NCBI RefSeq assembly: GCF_947500075.1
Contig: NZ_CANMQS010000001.1
Location: forward strand, 496,001 to 560,000
Reading direction: 5' to 3'
DNA from: an uncultured Sulfitobacter sp.
GTDB taxonomy: Bacteria > Pseudomonadota > Alphaproteobacteria > Rhodobacterales > Rhodobacteraceae
Length of the DNA stretch: 64,000 nt
Shown: piece by piece, positions 37,970 to 45,719 of the stretch
Layout: each line of letters begins with the position of its first letter
How positions within the stretch are numbered: the stretch's first letter is position 1
Program-made: the position numbers and the translations under genes
Notes under the pieces: generated by a model
Database searches by the model: none
Told to the model about the DNA's origin: nothing
Seen by the model: only the letters and a program-made list of their open reading frames with translations

Positions 37970-39448
37970 TCACCCCTTGGAGACGAACTTCAGCGGCATG
38001 TAGGACACCGGCACAGAGGGCCAGTAACCTTCGACTTCATTGCGGAAGATACCGTGCAGCGGCAGCTGATAGAGGAAGCCGTGCACCGCCTCATTGGTCA
38101 GGAACTCCTGCCCTTCTTTGAGCAGCGCATTGCGGACCTCCGGGTCTGCTTCGGTGCGGATCTTCTCCCACAGGGCAGTGAAATCGGGGTTCTCATAGCC
38201 ATAGTAATAGTCCGCGCCACGGGCGAAGTTGCCCATGTCGTTGGGTTCAACATGGGCGATGATGGTCATGTCGTAGTTCTTCTTGCGGTAGATCTCATCG
38301 ATCCAGAAGCCCCACTCGACGTTTTCGACCTTGGCATCGATCCCGGCTTCAGCCAGCTGCGCCTGCACGATCTCAGCCGAGCGCATCGCATAGGGGAACG
38401 GAGGCACACGCAGGGTCATGGTAGAACCTGCAACACCTGCCGCTTCAAACATCTCTGTCGCCTTGGCGGTGTCGTTTGCGTAGGTCCCTGTCAGATCAAC
38501 ATAGGCCTCACCCTGCGGCGGATAGAAACTGCCAATCGGCGTGGCCTTGCCGTACATCGCGCCATCAATGATTTCGTCGCGGTTGATCGCGTGGCTGATC
38601 GCGCGGCGCACCTCGATGTTGTCGAAGGGCGGTTTGGCGTTGTTGATGGCGAGGATCACTTCACCCTGGGTGTTGCCCTGCGTGACCTTGAAGCGCGGAT
38701 CGGCTTCAAATTGCTCCAGCAGTTCGGGCGCCGGGAAGGCCGGATAGGCGTCAATCTCTTCGGCCATCATCGCGGCGGTGGCGGCGGCAGCATCGGAGAC
38801 GAAGCGGAACGTCACAGAGTCGAGGGAGACGATGTCCGCCTCCCGGTGATCGGGGTTCTTGACCAGCGTCAGGCGGTCGCCGCGGTTCCAGTTGTCAAAC
38901 TTGAAGGGGCCTGTGCCGACCGGCGTGGTGGCGTTATTGTCGGCGGTTTCAGGGGCCACGATAGCCGCATCGCCCTTGCCCATGTTGAACAGGAAGAAGG
39001 CTTCGGATTCCTTCAGCGTCACTTCGACGGTCAGCGGATCGGGCGCGGTGATGCTGGTGATCCCCGCAAAGATCTTCTTGGCGGGGTTCTTCGAATCCTC
39101 GGCCATGGCGCGGTTGAAGGAGAAGATCACGTCATCCGCGTCAAAGGTGGTCCCGTCATGGAAGGTGACCCCTTCGGCGAGGGTGAAGGTGTAGTTCAAC
39201 CCGTCATCGGAGACCTCCCAACCGGTGGCGAGGTTCGGGCCAACGGAGCCGTCCTGCTGGATGATCGTCAACGTCTCATAGACGTTCTGCATGAGCATCC
39301 CGTCGATGGAGGCGGTCGCCTCTGACGTGGGATCAAGGGTTGTGGGTTCCTGTTGCAGGCCGACAGAGAGGTCGGCGGCAGAGGCGGCCGTTGCACCAAT
39401 TGTGAGCGCCAGCAAGGAGACGTGGAGGGGGTTCAAGTTCAGCGTCAT
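37970..39448 (-). CDS. Periplasmic solute-binding protein family 5 (peptide type)
   Basis: The protein starts MTLNLNPLHVSLLALTIG, has a signal peptide ending at ASA-ADLSV, and then LQQEPTTLDPTSEA, the family 5 opening. It is 492 aa, the usual size. The start at 39448 has AAAGGA about 9 bases upstream. It heads a six-gene operon ending in the metallophosphoesterase. Family 5 proteins bind peptides, opines, or nickel complexes; the ligand here is not predictable. Confidence 0.93.
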   Translation of the reverse strand: MTLNLNPLHVSLLALTIGATAASAADLSVGLQQEPTTLDPTSEATASIDGMLMQNVYETLTIIQQDGSVGPNLATGWEVSDDGLNYTFTLAEGVTFHDGTTFDADDVIFSFNRAMAEDSKNPAKKIFAGITSITAPDPLTVEVTLKESEAFFLFNMGKGDAAIVAPETADNNATTPVGTGPFKFDNWNRGDRLTLVKNPDHREADIVSLDSVTFRFVSDAAAATAAMMAEEIDAYPAFPAPELLEQFEADPRFKVTQGNTQGEVILAINNAKPPFDNIEVRRAISHAINRDEIIDGAMYGKATPIGSFYPPQGEAYVDLTGTYANDTAKATEMFEAAGVAGSTMTLRVPPFPYAMRSAEIVQAQLAEAGIDAKVENVEWGFWIDEIYRKKNYDMTIIAHVEPNDMGNFARGADYYYGYENPDFTALWEKIRTEADPEVRNALLKEGQEFLTNEAVHGFLYQLPLHGIFRNEVEGYWPSVPVSYMPLKFVSKG

Positions 39449-39664
39449 GCGCGTGATCCTTTTCCTGGGGGGCGCCGGGTTTGTGTGGCGCTTGGGTAGG
39501 GAGAGGGTCGCGGGGTTTGGCGCTGAGGTCAATGGGGGAGGTGTTGGTTTCGTGGGTGGGTACAGAGGAAGGCCACTGCGACAAACCTAATTTTATGCTA
39601 CGCAGCAAACCGACGGGAACAACTTGTAGAGCGACTTAGCTAAAGAATTTGGGGCACCTCTGAT

Positions 39665-39931
39665 ATGAATACGCGCGATGATTTTCTCAAAGATGATCTT
39701 TTGCAAGAGATCAAAAACGTTAAGAGGCAACGGAACATCTTTCCTTTCCTTCTACTTATGATGGCGTTTTTCCTTCAATGGAGCGCCGGAGGTGACATCA
39801 CAACGAAACTATCGGAAGACATGGTTCTGCCTTTTGTAGTGATAATCGGAGTAATTTTCATCGGTATGGAAACGCTAAACGTGAAAATCCTCTTACTTAA
39901 GGCGGAATTGCGGGAAATAATTAACAACTGA
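39665..39931 (+). CDS. Small membrane protein of unknown function
   Basis: I do not recognise this 88-residue protein. It has a charged, helical N-terminus (MNTRDDFLKDDLLQEIKNVK), two predicted membrane helices (about residues 24-41 and 56-78), and a short charged C-terminus. It is much more A+T-rich than its neighbours and lies alone at the right edge of the insertion at rplP|rpmC, like the A+T-rich ORFs in the other gaps. It could be a coding remnant of a mobile island. Confidence 0.5.
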   Translation: MNTRDDFLKDDLLQEIKNVKRQRNIFPFLLLMMAFFLQWSAGGDITTKLSEDMVLPFVVIIGVIFIGMETLNVKILLLKAELREIINN

Positions 39932-39934
39932 ATA

Positions 39935-39966
39935 AGAAAACCCCCGTCACTCACGCAACGGGGGCT
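39935..39966 (-). terminator. Intrinsic terminator after rplP
   Basis: On the minus strand CCCCCGT pairs with ACGGGGG around a 10-base loop, then TTTTCTTATT follows. It closes the rplB-rpsS-rplV-rpsC-rplP block and could also stop plus-strand transcription of the small membrane gene. Confidence 0.85.
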
Positions 39967-39993
39967 CTCTATCTCTACCGGAGTGGGTTCTCA

Positions 39994-40056
39994 TCGCTTT
40001 TGGTGAAGAACCAAAAGCGACTGTCACTCCCGTCGTTTTCCCAAAGGAAACCGACG
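39994..40056 (-). repeat. Twin hairpins directly after rplP
   Basis: Two inverted repeats stand between the rplP stop and the terminator: TCGCTTTTGGT/ACCAAAAGCGA (39994-40020, perfect 11-bp stem) and CGTCG-TTTCC/GGAAA-CGACG (40031-40056, one mismatch). They match the layout after rpmD. Confidence 0.7.
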
Positions 40057-40057
40057 T

Positions 40058-40471
40058 CTACCAGTCTTCCCGAACGACAACACGCGTCTTGATCGGCAGC
40101 TTCATCGCCGCCAGACGCAGCGCTTCGCGCGCGATGTCGTCGTTCACGCCGTCGATCTCGAACATCACACGGCCGGGCTTCACTTTGCAGGCCCAGAAAT
40201 CCACGGAACCTTTACCTTTACCCATCCGAACTTCGACGGGCTTGGAGGTCACGGGCACATCCGGAAAAATCCGGATCCACACACGGCCCTGACGCTTCAT
40301 GTGACGCGTCATGGCACGACGTGCCGCTTCGATCTGGCGTGCAGTCACACGCTCCGGCTGCAGTGCTTTGAGGCCATAGGTGCCGAAGTTCAGGTCAGAC
40401 CCGCCCTTCGCCAGACCCTTGATGGAGCCTTTGAACTGCTTGCGGAATTTCGTACGTTTTGGCTGTAGCAT
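40058..40471 (-). CDS. rplP: 50S ribosomal protein L16
   Basis: The 137-aa protein starts [20 protein letters not shown] and contains [25 protein letters not shown] sequence near residues 60-80, standard for L16 at the tRNA-binding face. rpmC should follow at once but is 7.7 kb away; instead two hairpins and a terminator follow. Confidence 0.97.
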   Translation of the reverse strand: MLQPKRTKFRKQFKGSIKGLAKGGSDLNFGTYGLKALQPERVTARQIEAARRAMTRHMKRQGRVWIRIFPDVPVTSKPVEVRMGKGKGSVDFWACKVKPGRVMFEIDGVNDDIAREALRLAAMKLPIKTRVVVREDW

Positions 40472-40482
40472 CTATCTACTCC

Positions 40483-41190
40483 TTAACGCCGACCGCCAGC
40501 ACCACGAGGGGCCGGGCCGTCTTGCATTTCCTGTGCCTTGCGGTCACGGGCGGCAGGATCATGTTCCATGATCTCGCCTTTGAAGATCCACGTCTTGATG
40601 CCGATGATGCCATAGGCAGTCTTTGCTTCGACGTGGGCGTAATCGATGTCCGCACGCAGGGTGTGCAGGGGCACGCGGCCCTCACGGTACCATTCGGTAC
40701 GCGCGATTTCGGCACCACCAAGGCGGCCCGCCAGGTTGCAGCGGATGCCCAGGGCACCCATGCGCATTGCGTTCTGCACGGCACGCTTCATGGCGCGGCG
40801 GAAAGACACCCGGCGCTCCAGCTGTTGTGCGATGCTTTCACCGACAAGTGCGGCGTCCAGCTCGGGCTTGCGGACCTCAACGATGTTGAGGTGCAGTTCC
40901 GACGAGGTCATCTTGGCGATCTTCTGGCGCAGACCTTCGATGTCTGCACCCTTCTTGCCGATGATGACACCGGGACGTGCTGTGTGGATCGTCACGCGGC
41001 ACTTTTTGTGCGGACGTTCGATGATCACACGGGCCACACCGGCCTGATGACACTCTTCCTTGATGAAGGCGCGGATGGCGAGGTCTTCGAGCAGAAGATC
41101 ACCGTAGTCCTTCGTGTCGGCGTACCAGCGGCTGTCCCATGTACGGTTCACCTGCAGGCGCATGCCGATCGGGTTTACTTTGTTACCCAT
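40483..41190 (-). CDS. rpsC: 30S ribosomal protein S3
   Basis: This 235-residue protein has the KH domain motif [19 protein letters not shown] and begins [21 protein letters not shown]3 sits at the mRNA entry and helps unwinding. It overlaps rplV by 1 base. Confidence 0.98.
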   Translation of the reverse strand: MGNKVNPIGMRLQVNRTWDSRWYADTKDYGDLLLEDLAIRAFIKEECHQAGVARVIIERPHKKCRVTIHTARPGVIIGKKGADIEGLRQKIAKMTSSELHLNIVEVRKPELDAALVGESIAQQLERRVSFRRAMKRAVQNAMRMGALGIRCNLAGRLGGAEIARTEWYREGRVPLHTLRADIDYAHVEAKTAYGIIGIKTWIFKGEIMEHDPAARDRKAQEMQDGPAPRGAGGRR

Positions 41191-41570
41191 TATGCTTGCT
41201 CCTCAACTTGGCGCACGACGATTGTGACTTCAGCGAATGGCTTGATGATCTTGCCGAACCGGCCACGGGCACGTGGACGACCACGCTTCATGGTGAGGTT
41301 CTTGCCAACATAGGCCTCCGCGACGATCAGCTCGTCCACGTCAAGGTTGTGGTTGTTCTCGGCGTTGGCGATGGCGGACTGAAGACATTTCTTCACGTCC
41401 TGCGCGATCCGCTTCTTGGAGAAGGTGAGGTCCGTCAGGGCCTTGTCCACCTTCTTGCCGCGGATCAGGCCAGCAACGAGGTTCAGTTTCTGCGGAGACG
41501 TCTTCAGCATGCGCAGCTTTGCACGTGCTTCGTTGTCTGCCACGCGGCGGGGATTCTTATCCTTGCTCAT
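41190..41570 (-). CDS. rplV: 50S ribosomal protein L22
   Basis: The 126-aa protein contains [19 protein letters not shown] and the C-terminal beta-hairpin region [20 protein letters not shown] that lines the exit tunnel and is where macrolide resistance mutations occur in other species. The start overlaps rpsS by 4 bp. Confidence 0.98.
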   Translation of the reverse strand: MSKDKNPRRVADNEARAKLRMLKTSPQKLNLVAGLIRGKKVDKALTDLTFSKKRIAQDVKKCLQSAIANAENNHNLDVDELIVAEAYVGKNLTMKRGRPRARGRFGKIIKPFAEVTIVVRQVEEQA

Positions 41571-41845
41571 TTGCGTTTCGCCTTCTTGTCGGCGGCATGA
41601 CCGTAGTAGGTCCGCGTTGGGCTATATTCGCCAAACTTCTGACCGATCATTTCTTCGCTGATGTTGACAGGGATGTGCTTGCGGCCGTTGTAGACGCCGA
41701 ACGTCAGACCAACAAACTGAGGCAGGATGGTCGAACGACGCGACCAGATCTTGATAACCTCATTGCGACCGCTCTCGCGGGACGCTTCGGCCTTTTTGAG
41801 GACATAGCTGTCAACAAAAGGACCTTTCCATACGGATCGAGACAT
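41567..41845 (-). CDS. rpsS: 30S ribosomal protein S19
   Basis: At 92 aa, starting [20 protein letters not shown] and containing HKMIG-type core [20 protein letters not shown], this is a normal S19. It lies 2 bases after rplB. Confidence 0.98.
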   Translation of the reverse strand: MSRSVWKGPFVDSYVLKKAEASRESGRNEVIKIWSRRSTILPQFVGLTFGVYNGRKHIPVNISEEMIGQKFGEYSPTRTYYGHAADKKAKRK

Positions 41846-41847
41846 TC

Positions 41848-42690
41848 TTAGCGCCCCTTCTTCTTGGCGTGGCGCGATCTGACGATCAGACTGCTTGACG
41901 CTTTTTTCTTGTTACGTGTCTTGGCACCCTTGGTTGGCTTGCCCCATGGCGTCACCGGGTGACGACCACCAGAGGTCCGGCCTTCACCACCACCGTGCGG
42001 GTGGTCGATCGGGTTCATCACGACACCACGCACAGAAGGACGGATGCCCTTGTGACGCATGCGGCCCGCTTTACCGTAGTTCTGGTTGGAGTTGTCGGGG
42101 TTGGACACGGCACCAACAGTGGCCATGCATTCCTGACGGACAAGACGCAGCTCGCCGGAGCTCAGACGGATCTGAGCGTAACCGCCATCACGACCCACGA
42201 ACTGAGCGTAAGTGCCAGCAGCACGGGCGATCTGACCGCCTTTGCCGGGCTTCATCTCGATGTTGTGGATGATGGTACCGATGGGCATGCCAGAGAAAGG
42301 CATGGCGTTGCCGGGTTTGATGTCGGCTTTGGCGGAGGCGATGACCTTGTCACCGATTGCCAGACGCTGAGGCGCAAGGATATACGCCTGCTCGCCGTCT
42401 TCGTATTGGATCAGCGCGATAAACGCGGTCCGGTTGGGGTCATATTCAATGCGGGCAACAACTGCGGACATGTCCATTTTGTTGCGCTTGAAATCTACGA
42501 TACGGTAGAGGCGCTTTGCCCCACCGCCTTTGCGACGCATCGTGATCCGTCCGGTGTTGTTCCGTCCGCCATTCTTGGTCAGACCCTCTGTGAGGGCTTT
42601 GACCGGGCGGCCTTTCCAAAGCTCCGAACGGTCGATCAGTACCAGCCCACGCTGGCCCGGCGTCGTCGGTTTATACGACTTGAGTGCCAT
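41848..42690 (-). CDS. rplB: 50S ribosomal protein L2
   Basis: The 280-aa protein starts [20 protein letters not shown] and carries the C-terminal motif [20 protein letters not shown] with the conserved His of the peptidyl-transferase region. The start at 42690 is the family start; upstream in-frame codons run into the leader. rplW should precede it directly but is 2.1 kb away, and rplB has its own candidate promoter and leader hairpin. Confidence 0.98.
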   Translation of the reverse strand: MALKSYKPTTPGQRGLVLIDRSELWKGRPVKALTEGLTKNGGRNNTGRITMRRKGGGAKRLYRIVDFKRNKMDMSAVVARIEYDPNRTAFIALIQYEDGEQAYILAPQRLAIGDKVIASAKADIKPGNAMPFSGMPIGTIIHNIEMKPGKGGQIARAAGTYAQFVGRDGGYAQIRLSSGELRLVRQECMATVGAVSNPDNSNQNYGKAGRMRHKGIRPSVRGVVMNPIDHPHGGGEGRTSGGRHPVTPWGKPTKGAKTRNKKKASSSLIVRSRHAKKKGR

Positions 42691-42776
42691 GTTGTCTGTC
42701 TTCCGTTTTGCTTCGGTCGTCCTTGTGACGACCACTGGTATGAAGGGCCCCGAAGGTCCCCGATTTTGGGTGTGCC

Positions 42777-42797
42777 GTAGGGTGGGTGAAACCCACC
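42777..42797. repeat. GTAGGGTGGGT-type repeat, copy 3 (rplB leader)
   Basis: A single arm, GTAGGGTGGGTGAAACCCACC, lies in the predicted rplB 5' leader and can fold as a GGTGGGT/ACCCACC hairpin. Confidence 0.75.
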
Positions 42798-42811
42798 GAT
42801 GCGACAATAGG

Positions 42812-42837
42812 AAAGCCCCGGACGAATCCGGGGCCTT
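42812..42837 (-). promoter_or_regulatory. Leader hairpin upstream of rplB with TTCG loop
   Basis: On the minus strand GCCCCGGA pairs with TCCGGGGC around TTCG, just after the predicted start of transcription, with TTTCCTATT following. It could be an attenuator or a 5' stabiliser in the rplB leader; a terminator for transcription arriving from rplW or the inserted genes is the other reading. Confidence 0.6.
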
Positions 42838-42848
42838 GCCGATGGGGT

Positions 42849-42877
42849 CGTTTAGGGTGGATGGGGGGTGGGGTCAA
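42849..42877 (-). promoter_or_regulatory. Candidate promoter for rplB-rpsS-rplV-rpsC-rplP
   Basis: On the minus strand TTGACC and TAAACG are separated by a C-rich spacer of exactly 17 bp. The spacer resembles that of the rplO promoter (27069-27097). Confidence 0.65.
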
Positions 42878-42969
42878 GGACAAACCCGACGACTTATTAC
42901 GGGACAATCTAGCGCACCACAGTTGCAATTTCGTCTAAAGATTTTATCTTAAGTTGTAGGACAGCAAGA

Positions 42970-43578
42970 TTGGTGGCTCATAGTTTGATTAACTTTTCTC
43001 TAAACACGTTCATCAAAATTTCATTGCTAGATACTGGGCAAAGAATTTCCGAAATTCAAAAGCGACTGTCGGGTCCGGGCGGCTATGACTTTTATCAAAC
43101 GATGCAGAAGGCGGTTCGCTTTCATGCATCGGGAGACCATGACAAAGCACTCGCAGTACTTGCGACACCAACAAACGCCGTTGAAAGAAAACACAATCAG
43201 GAGGCATATAGCCGCTTTGCAACAAAATTTGGTGGGTCGAAATCTATTGAGCCGTTGAAGAGCAAGCGAACACTAAACTTCCCGAATGCAGGAATTTCTA
43301 TCTCTATTGATCCGCTTTTTGAGTTGACCAAAAAAGAAACGAGGAACTGCTACGGTTTGTGGGCCACTCAATCTCCGCCACTAACGCAAAGGTACGGAGC
43401 TTTAGCGTGCTATCTGATGCGGCGTGCATATGCGAACGACCCACTTGGGAATGCTAACTTCTTTTTTTCGGATTTGGTCGGAGGTAAAACCTACTCAGAA
43501 AAACAGGTTACAAACAATACCAGCCTTATTTTGGCCGCCGACGTAACTAGTATCGGTACGCTTGTAAAAGAACTCTAG
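42970..43578 (+). CDS. Unknown A+T-rich protein in the rplW-rplB gap
   Basis: I do not recognise this 202-residue protein. It starts at TTG 42970 (or GTG 42973) with TAGGA about 9 bases upstream. There is no signal peptide. It has a helical N-terminal half containing QRISEIQKRLSGPGGYDFY and a second half with LTQRYGALACYLMRRAYAND. Base composition is clearly lower in GC than the ribosomal genes. It stands 14 bases before the next ORF on the same strand, so the two are likely co-transcribed, against the direction of the ribosomal genes. Confidence 0.6.
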   Translation: MVAHSLINFSLNTFIKISLLDTGQRISEIQKRLSGPGGYDFYQTMQKAVRFHASGDHDKALAVLATPTNAVERKHNQEAYSRFATKFGGSKSIEPLKSKRTLNFPNAGISISIDPLFELTKKETRNCYGLWATQSPPLTQRYGALACYLMRRAYANDPLGNANFFFSDLVGGKTYSEKQVTNNTSLILAADVTSIGTLVKEL

Positions 43579-43592
43579 AATTTTGGGGCCAA

Positions 43593-44075
43593 ATGGCACT
43601 TTCAAAGATACCCCTTAGGATCAAATACACAGGCGGAGCTGCCGATAGAAATGAACTCCCCGGATATGATGGCGCAACCTCTATTGATGGCATGACGCGG
43701 GCGATTCACATCGCGACTCACGCATATATGACCGGAGAACCTGTATCTCGCGCCACGGCTTTGAAGGGAGCCAAGATATTCCTACGACCAGCTAGGCAGG
43801 GAAGCTTCCTAATCGACTTAGTTATCCTCCTGGAGGCGCACCCTGTTACGTCTGCAGCAGGCGTGGCACTCACTGCTCCTGTGTTCTATGACTTTATCAA
43901 AACCGCTTTTCGTCGTGCCGGGGGCCTGTTAAGTGCAGAGCCAAACCACCCGCATCTTCAGAAGATCTATGCTAGAAAAGAACCGCCTCCACTAAAAAGG
44001 CTCCCAGTCGATCTGGATGAATTAGCGGAAACGCTGGAGGGCAGTCTGCAGGCGGCCCACCGACCAATCGGTTAA
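43593..44075 (+). CDS. Unknown protein, N-terminal half of a gene split by an in-frame TAA (DUF7946-like)
   Basis: This 160-aa ORF begins MALSKIPLRIKYTGGAADRN and includes DGATSIDGMTRAIHIATHAY and a stretch rich in small residues near residues 85-105. It reminds me of proteins labelled DUF7946, but I cannot confirm that. It ends at TAA 44073-44075, yet the same frame stays open after the stop to 44447, where a second ORF begins 9 bases later. This looks like one ancestral gene of about 284 codons interrupted by a single nonsense change. GC content is low compared with its surroundings. Confidence 0.55.
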   Translation: MALSKIPLRIKYTGGAADRNELPGYDGATSIDGMTRAIHIATHAYMTGEPVSRATALKGAKIFLRPARQGSFLIDLVILLEAHPVTSAAGVALTAPVFYDFIKTAFRRAGGLLSAEPNHPHLQKIYARKEPPPLKRLPVDLDELAETLEGSLQAAHRPIG

Positions 44076-44084
44076 GAAGATGGT

Positions 44085-44447
44085 GTGGAGTTAATTACTA
44101 TTGGGTCTTCCCGACAGGAATTAGTAGCTTTCGATGAAGATACGAAGGATTGGGTTACTACGCAGGATATGTCTGACCGACTTGAGGTTCTTTCTGGAAA
44201 CGTGACTCGATACAATGCACTTTCACGTAATGGCCGAGCGTTCATCGATCCTCTCGACCGAGTAGTACCTATTCGTCCAGACGGTGATTTTCCAACAGGT
44301 GATCTAGGCCAATTGACTTGGTCGCTTCATGGGAGCAACGTTGGAGCCCGGAATAAGCTGGATTTTCGCGCACGAAAGGTAACATCGGCAAGCGGGAAGG
44401 TTAAGCGTCTGCTTCTTGCAGATTGCACTCGCACTCCAGCCGACTAG
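44085..44447 (+). CDS. Unknown protein, C-terminal half of the split gene
   Basis: This 120-residue ORF is in the same frame as the preceding one, separated from it only by TAA and three sense codons. It would have to start at GTG 44085, which has no good ribosome binding site. It contains TRYNALSRNGRAFIDPLDRV and, at the end, KVTSASGKVKRLLLADC, which looks like a complete beta-rich C-terminal domain. I read it as the rest of the upstream gene; either reinitiation, readthrough or loss of function is possible. Confidence 0.5.
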   Translation: MELITIGSSRQELVAFDEDTKDWVTTQDMSDRLEVLSGNVTRYNALSRNGRAFIDPLDRVVPIRPDGDFPTGDLGQLTWSLHGSNVGARNKLDFRARKVTSASGKVKRLLLADCTRTPAD

Positions 44448-44469
44448 TCAGAAACTGACTAGATTTAAC

Positions 44470-44622
44470 TCAACCGTTCTTGTCCTTGATGTTGGGAACC
44501 AACTGAACGCAAAATCCATCCTCCCGCAAAATCACAACCTGCTCCCCTTGCAGCGCTAACTTTAGCAGTCGTTCAAAGTCCGCCTCCGCTTCCTCCACAG
44601 TCACCTCAATCCGCTCCGCCAT
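44470..44622 (-). CDS. Short Phd/YefM-like antitoxin (orphan)
   Basis: A 50-residue protein is read from ATG 44622 to TGA 44470. It begins MAERIEVTVEEAEADFERLL and continues with LALQGEQVVILREDGFCVQL, the N-terminal dimerisation and DNA-binding pattern of prevent-host-death antitoxins (EA..F..LL..A..GE.V.I). The C-terminal toxin-neutralising tail is almost absent, and no toxin gene adjoins it. GGTTGGGA precedes the start. It lies on the ribosomal strand, tail-to-tail with the split gene. The call rests on short-motif similarity. Confidence 0.6.
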   Translation of the reverse strand: MAERIEVTVEEAEADFERLLKLALQGEQVVILREDGFCVQLVPNIKDKNG

Positions 44623-44743
44623 TCCCAACCTCCAAGACCCTAATCACACCAAAGACGGGTTTTACTCCCGGCTATTTCTTACACATCCCCTCCACAGGGC
44701 ATAGAAGTTGCTCGGAACGCCCCAATATTTCGATCCCCAAACG

Positions 44744-44770
44744 AAAAGGCCCCCGCGTTTACGGGGGCCT
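44744..44770 (-). terminator. Intrinsic terminator after rplW
   Basis: On the minus strand AGGCCCCCG pairs perfectly with CGGGGGCCT around a 6-base loop, then TTTCGTTT follows. It closes the rpsJ-rplC-rplD-rplW block 39 bases after the rplW stop. Confidence 0.88.
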
Positions 44771-44785
44771 CTGTTATCTGTACGC

Positions 44786-44806
44786 GTGGGTTGCACCCAC
44801 CCTACG
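44786..44806. repeat. GTAGGGTGGGT-type repeat, copy 4 (after rplW)
   Basis: A single arm reading GTGGGTTGCACCCACCCTACG on the plus strand lies between the rplW stop and its terminator. The loop differs (TTGC for TTTC) from the other copies. Confidence 0.75.
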
Positions 44807-44808
44807 GG

Positions 44809-45105
44809 TTACAGGCCCGTGGAGACGTCAATCGTGTTACCCTCTTCCAAGGTCACATAAGCCTTCTTGACGTCCTTCCGCTTGCCCAACTGGCCACGGA
44901 AGCGTTTGACTTTGCCTTTGGTGATCGTCGTGTTCACCGCCTTCACCTTCACACCAAAGAGGGCTTCAACCGCTTCCTTGATCTGGGGTTTGTTGCTGTC
45001 GATGGCCACTTCGAACACAACCGCGTTGGCTTCAGAAGCCATGGTTGCTTTCTCGGTGATGATCGGCTTGCGGATCACGTCGTAGTGTTCGTGCTTGGCG
45101 CTCAT
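44809..45105 (-). CDS. rplW: 50S ribosomal protein L23
   Basis: The 98-aa protein starts [20 protein letters not shown] and contains [18 protein letters not shown], the L23 pattern; it is the docking site for trigger factor and SRP at the exit tunnel. It overlaps rplD by 4 bp and is the last gene of the rpsJ block. Confidence 0.98.
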   Translation of the reverse strand: MSAKHEHYDVIRKPIITEKATMASEANAVVFEVAIDSNKPQIKEAVEALFGVKVKAVNTTITKGKVKRFRGQLGKRKDVKKAYVTLEEGNTIDVSTGL

Positions 45106-45719
45106 TTCAAACGGGCCTCCAATGCTTCGACACCTGCTTTGGTGATCACCAGAGTGTCACGCTTGAGGATGTCATATACGTTTGCGCCCATCGATGGCAG
45201 GATATCCAGGCCTTCGATGTTGCGGGCGGCCTGGGCGAAGTTTTCGTTCACGCTTGCCCCGTCGATGACCAGCGCACGTTTCCACCCCAGGGAGGAGACC
45301 TGCTTGGCCAGTGCGGCGGTTTTGCCTTCGGAAGCGGCCTCGTCAATAATGACCAACTGACCGGCTTTCGCCTTGGCGGACAGCGCATGCTTGAGACCCA
45401 GCTTGCGGAACTTCTTGGTCAGCTCGTGACCGTGGCTGCGCGGGGTTGGACCCTTGTAGATGCCGCCCCCCCGGAAGATCGGCGCATTGCGGGAGCCGTG
45501 GCGTGCGCCGCCGGTGCCCTTCTGGCGATAGATCTTCTTGGTGGAATAGCTGGTTTCAGACCGGGTCTTGACCTTGTGCGTGCCTTGCTGGGCGTTGTTA
45601 CGCTGCCAGCGCACGACGCGGTGCAGGATGTCGGCGCGTGGCTCAAGACCGAACAGAGCCTCGTCCAGGTCTACCGATCCGGCTTTGCCGCCGTCGAGTT
45701 TGATGACATCGAGTTTCAT
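45102..45719 (-). CDS. rplD: 50S ribosomal protein L4
   Basis: At 205 residues with [37 protein letters not shown] and [14 protein letters not shown], this is a normal L4, whose extended loop lines the tunnel. In E. coli L4 represses the S10 operon; whether it does so here, where the operon is split, is open. It overlaps rplC by 4 bp. Confidence 0.98.
   Translation of the reverse strand: MKLDVIKLDGGKAGSVDLDEALFGLEPRADILHRVVRWQRNNAQQGTHKVKTRSETSYSTKKIYRQKGTGGARHGSRNAPIFRGGGIYKGPTPRSHGHELTKKFRKLGLKHALSAKAKAGQLVIIDEAASEGKTAALAKQVSSLGWKRALVIDGASVNENFAQAARNIEGLDILPSMGANVYDILKRDTLVITKAGVEALEARLK

Noticed and set aside
37910..39325. 471-codon open frame on the plus strand
   Set aside because: It is opposite the family 5 binding protein, which has a signal peptide and family motifs on the minus strand.
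42970..44622. Complete toxin-antitoxin system in the rplW-rplB gap
   Set aside because: The Phd-like gene is on the opposite strand from the unknown genes, and none of these resembles a known Doc, RelE or PIN toxin.
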